The translations under genes were made by a program, and so were the position numbers. A stretch of DNA of 64,000 bases from Jaenimonas drosophilae. Taxonomy: Eukaryota; Euglenozoa; Kinetoplastea; Trypanosomatida; Trypanosomatidae. The stretch is from NCBI GenBank assembly GCA_030849065.1, contig JASAON010001598.1:1-64000 (forward strand), read 5' to 3'. Under the pieces are notes generated by a model. It did not search any database and was not told the origin of the DNA. It saw nothing but the letters and a program-made list of their open reading frames with translations. Below, piece after piece: positions 46,516 to 55,231 of the stretch. Numbering within the stretch: position 1 is the first letter of the stretch; every line of letters starts with the position of its first letter.

Positions 46516-48555
46516 GGCTGATGAAGAGGGTCTGGTGTGGTTCACAGGAGGGACTGACGCCGCGTTGAGGAAATGCTCACGGGCGGCGGTGGCGGCTAGG
46601 GGGAGAAAGAGGGCTCGGGGCGGGGATGGGGACGACGGGTGTGTGTGTGGGTATGAGCGTGTGTGGGTTGAGTGCAAATGGAGATGACCGTGTATGGCCG
46701 ACTCTCACTACGAAAACGATATTCGATAAATAAATCTAGTTGTGCAAGTGCAAGGTGCAAGGTGGAGAAGAAACCATCATGTGCGTATAGAGTGGGCACT
46801 TGATTAGGAAGACGATATATGCATGAGTGCAGCGTAGGAGTACGTCAGCTGCACATACCAGGGTGACGGGGGGCCCCAACGAGGGCGTTAACGTCGTATA
46901 TTGATGTGTACATCGGTGCCACAGCATAGGCATCCCTAACAGCTCAGCCAAACAATCATGAGAATAAAGTTATTGCGAATCACGCGACAAAGTCGCAAAA
47001 GAAGCGGAACCGACTCAGCAAAAATATAGTCCTACGCCTGTGTGTGTTGTGTGTGTGCGTGTGCCATGTGCGCGAGCATGTGTAGGTGTGGTTTCGCGAG
47101 CAAGGGGGTGGGGGAGGACGCGGAGCGACAACGAAACCATCGTACCTGCGAAGACAAACAACAACGACAGAGCACCATTCATTGAAACAACAACAACAAG
47201 AGAAAAAAAACAGAAAAAAGACGGAAAAATGAAATGAATTCTTCTCAGAGAGCTCAAAAAGGAGAGAGGGATGGAGTATGCATGGACCAAGTGCCCTGGT
47301 GGGTCGTTCCGTCCTGCCGCATCGCGCCAACTCCCAGCACCGCTTGACGCACTCTACGATGCCCCGACAACCACAGCTCCAGAGGTAGGAATGAGGCGCG
47401 ATATCGTCAGAGCACATCACCCATTGACAGCGCTGAGGATGTTGCTGAGCGCAGGACAAAACGCGTCGTTGACCACGCACAACACAAAAGTGTTTATGGA
47501 TTGTTGCCCATCGCGTAGTCCGTCATGTGTGCACCCACATACTTAAATCGTTTCCCAACACGCTGGCACACATGTACCACCTATCGTGTTGCCAGCTCGC
47601 ACATACTCAGTATCCCCCCTTCCTTCTCGGGAACAAGGTAATTGAGGCGGCAGCACAGGAGGATCAACGTACAACGGCGCACGCTGGTGGCAAAGTGACA
47701 TTGGGGGTCGCAGGAAATGGGGCTGTGACATGTGTTTCTTTAGTGCACGGTGAATACCCAGCACAAACGTGGAGCCTGGCTCTGACGGTTAGCGCGAGTA
47801 TTTCTCCATGGTGTTGGTGTCAGAAAGCACCACCAACAAGCGTGAACAAGAGGAAAAATACACGACGACGGTATACAGGGAAGGAAAGGGGGGGAAAATG
47901 ATTCACCAGAAGACCCACTCAACGCACACAACTCGGCTGCAGCTGCGCAGTGGCGTACTAATATGGGCGGAGGTGATCATGGGGAAAAAATAAGAACGTG
48001 TCGGAGGTCGTGGAAATTCATCAGCATCCACTGCGTTCACGTGAGGGGTGAGTGGTGAAGGTTCGGCTTGTGCCAACCGAACGTCTGCCAACTCGTAGCC
48101 ATGAGCCACGATGTGTATCTCGAATCTCGGAGAGGAGTGTGGGGGCAGAAAGACCGCTCATCTTCTCTCTCACGGAGCCTAGTACTTTACGGATGCTCTC
48201 TTGGCAGCAAAAGTGACTCCGACATCAACATTCTGCTGTTAATCTTGAACTCCGACGGCGGCGCACAAGTCTCGGAGAACACAATCGTGATGGAACACGT
48301 TAATCATCATTTATACATCCATGCCGCTGACGCCCAAGAAGGTGCAGCAAAACAGTAGTCACTCCAGTGGGAAGGTGGAGAAGGAGGGGAGCTCATCCAC
48401 AACAGAAGAACGAATGTTTTTTGTTGTTCCAGCAGCAGCAGCAACTTCATGATGGCTGCCTGTGCTTTGTGTGATGATTGCGCAGTACCACAGAGACAGG
48501 AGGGGGGGGGGAAGCTATAGTTAGGGGTGTGACGCCTGATGTATACAATGCATAC
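46516..48555. other. Long intergenic region
   Basis: About 2 kb. It includes the PhzF splice signal, a GT-rich tract at 47040-47062, a CAA-rich tract near 47161, A-runs near 47203 and a G10 run at 48502-48511. Frames here are short and of low complexity. No protein gene is supported. Confidence 0.6.
46596..46614 (-). promoter_or_regulatory. Probable trans-splice acceptor for the PhzF gene
   Basis: Minus-strand CCCTCTTTCTCCCCCTAG has its AG at 46596-46597, giving an 80-base leader to ATG 46515. Confidence 0.6.
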
Positions 48556-51174
48556 TCACGGAGGTGGGACCTCCTCTAGTGCACTATCGGGGCAGGTGAT
48601 CCACTCATGCTTGAGCAACTGGGCTGCGGTGGAACGTTTGTTGGGATCACGATTGAAACAACAACGGAAGAAGTCAAGAATGACAGGTGGGCAGTTCTCT
48701 GGAACGCCAGTGGGCATTGTTTTGGCCTGTGAAATCTGGTATATAACCTGAAACACGTTGGTGCTCGTAGTGGTCCACGGCTCGCGACCTAGGAGCTCTA
48801 GTACAAGACATCCTACCGACCAAACATCAGCAGACATGGAGTAGCCGCCGCCGTCGTCGCTCATCACCTCAGGGGCCATGAAGAAGGGAGAGCCAACCAT
48901 GGTCTGGTACATCGCCTTGTTCGCCCCTGCCGGGGCATCCATGGCACCTGCCGTCGTCGTACCAATGCGCTTGCTACATCCAAAATCGGCCAGCTTTGCC
49001 TCACCCATGGCGGAGATGAGGACGTTGTCAGACTTGATATCCCGATGCATCACCTTGCACCCATGGAGGTAGTTCAGCCCCTCGAGCACTTGGCGGGTGT
49101 AGGAACGTACCAGAGACATGGTGAAGGGCTCCTTTGCCTTCTCAAACTTCTTGCGCAAGGTAGCAAGACTACCTCCATGACAGAGCTCAATAAAAATCTC
49201 CATCTGACGCATCCCGTTGGGGGCCATCTTCGTTTGGCAACCGTAGTAGGCTACGATGTTCTTGTGCTTGAGGGTACGCATAAGGTTGATCTCCATCTGA
49301 AGAGCCTTGGCCTCCTCTGCATCCTCATTTACTGGAATTTCTTGCACCTTCACCGCCAGCATCTTGCCGTCGCTGGTGATACCTTCGTACACCATACCGA
49401 AGGACCCCTTACCTAGTACATTCATCTTGGTCCACTGCACCTCTTCAGTCTCCTTGAAGCTAAAGGCCTTATTCTGATTCTGACGAAGGGTCTCGGCAAA
49501 CTGCGTGGAGATGTCGTCGGTATCCGTCAAAACCGCCGTGGAGGCGGCGAGTGAGGCCGTATTGTGCTGCGACGTGGAGTAGTTAGGGTTGGCTGCAAAG
49601 GAGGAGCCATGACCCTCTTGGTCTATTTCTGAAATGTTAGCCGCAAAGCGTTGCTGGTTCTTAGCACGGAAGGTGTGCGAATCACGAACATAGAGACGAA
49701 GAACAGTTTCACTGCTTCGGTCAGCAGCGTTGCTAGTGAAGTCAAGACCCTCTGGGGAGGTAGAGGGATGATGTGTTAGGGATGCCATGCGCTGACGGGA
49801 TTGAGGCTGGAAGCGGCTGTTCTTGCCCTTTCCATTTTTGCTGCCACCGCGCGCTGGGGAGTGATAGCTGTTGGCTCCCGCGGAACTCCCAGTACGTGAG
49901 GGTGAGGGCTGTGGCTCGTGCTGCATCTTCTCCAGACGGTCAAGGTAGGGCCCTACCAGTGGCTTGAAGCCGTACTCATCATCGATATCTACGTGGTCAC
50001 CAGCCTCATCGATACAGTACATATCAAAATCAGTGGGTTTGGCATACCCAAAGCGGCGCATCAGCTCCTTCACGTAGGTCTTGAAGGAGGTACGACGACT
50101 CACGAAGACCACCTTGACGTTGCGATCCCCTTCGCGGGAGACCTTGGTAGCTAGACGCACCTCACCTTCTTCGGGGGTGGTGGAGGAGTTACGGCGCTGG
50201 TGACGATGGTGGCGGTGGTGATGATGATCATCATCGTCAGACGATTCATCATCGTCCTCCTCATCGCTTCCCTCCTCATCGGTTTCCTCGCTACCCTCGG
50301 AGCTTCCATCCTCCTCATCGGTGGACTCCTCATCATCATCCTCAATTGTCTCGTCACGATGGCTGTGGGAGGAGGAAGCCCTACGATTCCCTGCATTGTC
50401 AGAGCGTCCGCTACGGCCATGCGTACTTGCCGCCTCGGAGCCACGTCGGCCCGTAAAGATGAGCGGGCTTCGACGATCGTTGAGTACGTTAGGGGGGAAG
50501 ACGGGTGACTTGGCAGCCATCAAGTTGCCCTTCAGGTCACCCACGGCGGTGGAGGGATTGGTGCTATCAAGGTCCTCCACCTCAACATCTCCAATTAAGG
50601 AGGTACGACTACGCCGACGCTCCTTGCCAGCAACTTTGCTCAGGGAGGTGTTACTACCTCGGCGCTCCTTGATTTGGATGGGTGCGGGGATTGTGGCAGG
50701 GGCCTTCACCACCGGCTTCGCCTTCATTGCCGCTGCGCGGCTCACCGTTGGGCTCGACTTGGCTTTGGTGAGTGGCGATCGTGCGGTGGCAGCCTTGAGG
50801 TCGGGCATCGTAACCCCGCGCCCGGGGCTCGTGGACTCCATCGATCGGGCCTTGCCTTCCAGGGGGGTGGAGGGCGGATGAGGTTGAAGAGCCTTGCCCG
50901 GGGGTGGCAATTTGGTGGTGGTGGTGGTTGTACTCTTGCGTGGGGCGACGGCCTTCTTCTTGGCAGTGGGAACGGAGGTGCTTTTGCCGTCAACATCACT
51001 GGGCGGGTGGGCAGAGGCAGAGGGGAGGGTTGTGGCGTTGCCCGCTGCCTTGCCAGTCTTCCTAGTCGGTGGGGACGCGCCCGCAACGGACTTCTTTGCA
51101 GAAGGCGCACCACTATGAAGAGAAGTCACGCTGTTGCGCTTCACTGGAGCGCCTAAAGGGCCAGCTGCACTCAT
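48556..51174 (-). CDS. PB1-domain MAP3K-like protein kinase (STE11 group)
   Basis: An 872-aa kinase. The N-terminal 275 residues are basic and Ser/Thr/Pro/Lys-rich; 277-316 is a dense Asp/Glu/Ser tract followed by a His/Arg run (317-327). A PB1-like domain at about 345-415 has VKVVFVSRRTSFKTYVKEL and an OPCA-type acidic motif CIDEAGDHVDIDDEYGF, as in MEKK2/3. The kinase (581-860) has GKGSFGMV, Lys609, HRDIKSDN with Asp712, DFG Asp730, and GSPFFMAPE (APE 767-769), all catalytic residues present; HRDIKSDN and SPFFMAPE are typical of STE kinases. It should phosphorylate downstream MAP2Ks after PB1-mediated assembly (inference). The short C-terminus ends in EEVPPP. ATG 51174. Confidence 0.92.
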   Translation of the reverse strand: MSAAGPLGAPVKRNSVTSLHSGAPSAKKSVAGASPPTRKTGKAAGNATTLPSASAHPPSDVDGKSTSVPTAKKKAVAPRKSTTTTTTKLPPPGKALQPHPPSTPLEGKARSMESTSPGRGVTMPDLKAATARSPLTKAKSSPTVSRAAAMKAKPVVKAPATIPAPIQIKERRGSNTSLSKVAGKERRRSRTSLIGDVEVEDLDSTNPSTAVGDLKGNLMAAKSPVFPPNVLNDRRSPLIFTGRRGSEAASTHGRSGRSDNAGNRRASSSHSHRDETIEDDDEESTDEEDGSSEGSEETDEEGSDEEDDDESSDDDDHHHHRHHRHQRRNSSTTPEEGEVRLATKVSREGDRNVKVVFVSRRTSFKTYVKELMRRFGYAKPTDFDMYCIDEAGDHVDIDDEYGFKPLVGPYLDRLEKMQHEPQPSPSRTGSSAGANSYHSPARGGSKNGKGKNSRFQPQSRQRMASLTHHPSTSPEGLDFTSNAADRSSETVLRLYVRDSHTFRAKNQQRFAANISEIDQEGHGSSFAANPNYSTSQHNTASLAASTAVLTDTDDISTQFAETLRQNQNKAFSFKETEEVQWTKMNVLGKGSFGMVYEGITSDGKMLAVKVQEIPVNEDAEEAKALQMEINLMRTLKHKNIVAYYGCQTKMAPNGMRQMEIFIELCHGGSLATLRKKFEKAKEPFTMSLVRSYTRQVLEGLNYLHGCKVMHRDIKSDNVLISAMGEAKLADFGCSKRIGTTTAGAMDAPAGANKAMYQTMVGSPFFMAPEVMSDDGGGYSMSADVWSVGCLVLELLGREPWTTTSTNVFQVIYQISQAKTMPTGVPENCPPVILDFFRCCFNRDPNKRSTAAQLLKHEWITCPDSALEEVPPP

Positions 51175-53330
51175 GCTTGGCTATTGACACTAATATTGTG
51201 TGTATTTGCTGTGTAGTGTGTGACGGACCTCCGGCTGAGGTTGAAAGTGGGTCACTCCACAGGTCGTGGGGGGCTGAGCAGAAAGGAAAAGCTTCCAAAT
51301 AACCACCAAACCTTCGCACAACGGATGCTTCTGCCACAGGGACTCTAGCAATGAGCACTTGTGTGTGCGTGTGTGTTGCTTCGATACGATGGATTATAGT
51401 GCCTCGACGAAAGGAGGAAAGCTGTGCCTGTGTGATACCCACGCAAAGCAGTACAGAACCGAAGCAAATAGGAGCTTCGATACGATGTGGTGGCGCCGGA
51501 GAGGAGGAAGTGAGTGGGACGGCCGCGAAGAACACACCCAAGAAATAAATGAAAAATGAAAAAAAACTCACACGCAAATGTAGCAGGACGCCAAACCAAT
51601 GAAGTCGTGTACGGGAAGCTGACACGAGATTGAAAGCAAAGCCTTCACTTTGGGCTACACAGGGGCCACAACCAACAACGGCCACGGAGGAAGGGTGGTG
51701 CTGAGATGTCGGTTGATCGCCTGGGTATGAGGAGGTGTGCGTGTGTGTTGCTGTGGTATGATGTTTTTTTTTTGTTTGTTTTCAGGCAACCGTAATGTCG
51801 GTTGTTTTTGTTGCTGTGCTACCAAGAATGCGGTGGCTGAATCTACGGAAGAAGGCACACGTTGTAGCAAATCGACGGTTGTCTGTGTGTGCGTGCGAGT
51901 GTTCCCAGAGCCCTAGTGAGCCTCTGTACTCCCCTTCGCTTCTTTCGTGATAATGACGCCAATGGAGGCGTCAGACCCCACAACACACCCAAGGAGCTGG
52001 TGTATAAGGTGAGGAATACGAAGCGGGCACCTCCACGGGGTGGCGGGATAGATCGGAGGGCCCAAACGCTACACAGGTTGCCGTCGTGGTTAGATTGCAG
52101 GGATGAGCGTGACGAAACCTACCCTTAGGAACAATAAATCTTTGCTCACTAAATAGATAGGGAGCTGTTCTGCGATTGGCGTGACGGAGGTCGGCCTCCT
52201 CAAATTGACTGTTCACGACTCGCAGAAGGTGAGGTGGGGGAGCAGCAAATGTGGACGTGTTTTCACGTCACACGAAAATGAACAACAACAACAAAGAAAA
52301 TGAGGGAAAATAACAAAGATAAAGAGGAAGGGGTGTAGATCTGAACTGACGCGCGTGCAGCTGACGTCACCAGATCTTCCCTCGCAGTCCCGTGTACAGG
52401 GGCTTGAGAGCTACCTACTACAGAGGCAATACATGAAGAGGGCAGGAGAGGTGAAGCACGTGTTGCATGAACCCACAACTCACACACCATGTGATTCATC
52501 AAACAGAATACGCACTGACTCTCGTTGAGATCAGTGTGTGTGTGTGTGTGTGCTGGTCGTGTCGTTGCTGTCTAGATTCTTCACTCTCGTGACAACAGCG
52601 GTGATACCGGTGTGGATGTATGTAGGTACAGTACAAGTGTAGGTAGGGTGGTTGGTGTTGATGGCGACGCATGCCGTGCCCGAAGTTACTAGCCAGGCAT
52701 GGCCGCCACGACCAACGCAAGCCCACCCCAGAAAACAAAACAAAGAAGAAGAGTCACCCATACACCACACACACAGAGCACAGAAGAGCAATGCTGGTGA
52801 TGTGTGTGGGACTGCTTCCTGCGTGTGCGTGTGCGCGTGTTTGAGCTCGCATAGCAAGCGGGACGATGAGGTGACGGAGCCTATACAGGCACGTCATTGT
52901 TCAAAGCATTCAATCTCTGACCGAGCTGGCAGAGTCTTGTGCTGAGTTGTGACTGAGACAGGTGCGCAGTCAGCTCATGCACAACCCACGACAGAGATAG
53001 CAACTAAATTGGAACAACAAAACAGATTCAGTTTAGGGCAGGGAAGGAGCACGACACCTTCCCCAACAACCATCACCACCTCTCCCTGAAGAGGAGAGAA
53101 TGCTGCACACCCCATCTGAGCGCCAACAACAACAACAACAAAAAAGCTAGAGTGAATGAGGGTACATGAAAATCATCGGCGTGAGGTCAGCCTACAGAAA
53201 GACGTACAAGCAAAGAAACAGAGAGAGAGACAAAAGGCACCGGCGTGGGTGAAGACGGTGGCGTGCTCTCGATGAGGCTGTGGAGCGCATTTTGTGTGAT
53301 GAGTATCTGTGCGGAGGAACTACTTCTGCC
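51175..53330. other. Longest intergenic region (about 2.2 kb)
   Basis: No convincing protein gene. Contains GT tracts near 51740 and 52535-52552, a T-run near 51770, a CAA repeat near 53130 and a GA tract near 53221. A 190-codon minus-strand frame at 51113-51685 overlaps the kinase start in another phase and looks like noise. It could hold long UTRs or small RNAs. Confidence 0.6.
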
Positions 53331-54854
53331 TCACTTGGCGGCGGCGCGATCTCGCTGACACTGCGAGTACATCACCGCCCGCCGCTGGGCAGCGCGTTGC
53401 TTCGCTTCCCGCATGGCGTCTGCATCTGCGCATTCCGCCTCCAGCTGACTGGTGAGGGCCGCCTTGGCATCCACCTGTGGCTCATCGTCCACCTCTTCAT
53501 AGGTGGCGGCAAATTCACTCGGTCGGCCAAAAGGCTCCTCCACGGAGGAGGACGTTGTGGTGTGGGGCGAGGCCGTCATATCGATCCACCCCGAGCGCCG
53601 CGCCATCTCCTCAACCTCATCCCGCGCGTGGCTCATCCCTCGGTCGGCGAATACCTCGTGCGGGCCTACGGTCTGGCGGTGGCGCCGCGGAGGACTGCGG
53701 CTCAGGGCGCGGGGCTCGGAGAAGCGGCCGCCACCGGCCACCTTCATGGGAGAGGAGATGAGGGAGGATGGCCGTGCCGGGGAGGAGGCGCGAGGCCCGC
53801 AGCTCCATCGATCTGACCTCCGAGTGGAGGTGCGCGCCGATGCGGGCATAACGTTGGTGGTCAGGCGGCCATCGGCGGAGTGGCGTAGTTGTGTGTTATG
53901 CGAGTCCCTACCGGTAGAGCTCAAGCGGCGTTGGCCTTCACTATCCATCTCCGCCTCTGCAAGCTCTGGGGAGTTGTAGCGTGGCGTCGTGGAGAGACGG
54001 GGTGAGCGCATGCGCGTCTGTTGAGCCATCTGTGGCTCCATGGCAAGCGGGGAGGCGGCGGAGTTGCAGCCTCCGCGGAGGACCGTGGATGTGGGGCTCC
54101 ACACTGACGACGACTCCGTCCGACGGCCGAAGCCTTGGCTCCAGACACGGCCACTGGCGCTGGGGCTGCTACACAAGCTTGGAGTCTGACGTTGTGGGCT
54201 ACAGGACCGCAGGCGTTGGCTCTCGAGCTCATCCGAGTCTCCGGAAGCCATGCGTTGCATCGCCACCTCACCGAGGAGCTCCGACAGCACCGCCTCTTCG
54301 GTGCGGATGCGCTGCCGCTGGCTGCCACCTTCCGCCTCATCCTCATTCTCACTGGGTGGGCAAATCTCCGGTGAAGGGCAGAGGCGTCCCTCTCCTAGAG
54401 AGCACTGCGTCATGTTGAGGCTTGCGAGGGAATCCTGGCGGAGCATGGGGCTGAAGGTCCTGCTTGTGCCGCCGCCGAAGGTTGTGGAGGCGATAGAGGT
54501 GTTCCAGCGATCCTCGCGACTTATCGGTGCCTTCTTGCGTCGCGTGAGTGGGAAGTGTGGGCTGGCCGTATTCACTTCCTCCTCCATCAAGGCATCCCTC
54601 CCCGCCGCGCGGGGGGAGAGCTGGTTGAGTGGGGAGCCCGCGCCAAAGTATCCGGTGCGGAGAGTGCTGGCGAAGGAGGAGGCAAGGCTGTCGCGGCGGG
54701 AGAGGGAGGGGCTCCGTGGCTCCTTGGAGAGGCTCGATGTTGTGCTGGCCAAATCGCGCACGGTCATGGGCCGCGGCCGGCCGGAGCGGCGCGCTTCATC
54801 AACGGGCGGGGGGCTGAGGGACGACCGTTGGGGGACGTGATAGGTGGAGGACAT
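53331..54854 (-). CDS. Ser/Arg/Pro-rich hypothetical protein
   Basis: A 507-aa, mostly disordered protein with high Ser, Arg and Pro content. Two copies of a possible phosphosite motif are visible (RRDSLASSF near 53-61 and RQDSLASLN near 140-148), along with other RxxS sites. The C-terminal 60 residues are different: acidic then strongly helical and Ala/Arg/Glu-rich (AALTSQLEAECADADAMREA), likely a short coiled coil. No family recognised. Such proteins in kinetoplastids are often cytoskeletal, but nothing here proves it. The longer frame starts at TTG 54911; ATG 54854 is used. Confidence 0.75.
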   Translation of the reverse strand: MSSTYHVPQRSSLSPPPVDEARRSGRPRPMTVRDLASTTSSLSKEPRSPSLSRRDSLASSFASTLRTGYFGAGSPLNQLSPRAAGRDALMEEEVNTASPHFPLTRRKKAPISREDRWNTSIASTTFGGGTSRTFSPMLRQDSLASLNMTQCSLGEGRLCPSPEICPPSENEDEAEGGSQRQRIRTEEAVLSELLGEVAMQRMASGDSDELESQRLRSCSPQRQTPSLCSSPSASGRVWSQGFGRRTESSSVWSPTSTVLRGGCNSAASPLAMEPQMAQQTRMRSPRLSTTPRYNSPELAEAEMDSEGQRRLSSTGRDSHNTQLRHSADGRLTTNVMPASARTSTRRSDRWSCGPRASSPARPSSLISSPMKVAGGGRFSEPRALSRSPPRRHRQTVGPHEVFADRGMSHARDEVEEMARRSGWIDMTASPHTTTSSSVEEPFGRPSEFAATYEEVDDEPQVDAKAALTSQLEAECADADAMREAKQRAAQRRAVMYSQCQRDRAAAK

Positions 54855-55231
54855 GGATGCAGTAACGTACCTACACACAAGTTGTGCTCTGCTGTGCCAG
54901 CTTGGGCTCAAAGGGAGGGGAGGGGGTGGAAGATTGGTATGGGCGGTTGCTCGATTCGTGGAGTAGTCTGTGTAAGTAATCTAGGGCACCAAAGACACGC
55001 GTGTAGTGCGGAGGTGCGACCTCAATCAACTTGTGTGTACGTGGGGCAGCAAAAAAGAAAAAAAAGAAAATAGGAAGCACATGGAGAGCATAAACTAGTA
55101 GCACAACACACAACATCTCAAGTCAGGACCAGGATACACCAACCGTGTTGTACGTCGCCTTGGGTGAAATGAAGGTACGTGGCATACAACCACGACCACT
55201 CAGGTATGGCGTGGAAACACACGTTCCACCT
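54855..55231. other. Intergenic region
   Basis: About 375 bases including A-rich tracts near 55050-55070 (T-rich on the coding strand). No gene seen. Confidence 0.7.

Noticed and set aside
46516..46677. 54-residue N-terminal extension of the PhzF protein
   Set aside because: It begins at TTG and contains the CCCTCTTTCTCCCCCTAG splice-like signal.
51113..51685. 190-codon minus-strand frame overlapping the start of the PB1-kinase
   Set aside because: It overlaps in another phase, is dominated by Phe/Ser/Leu from T-rich tracts, and has no domain.
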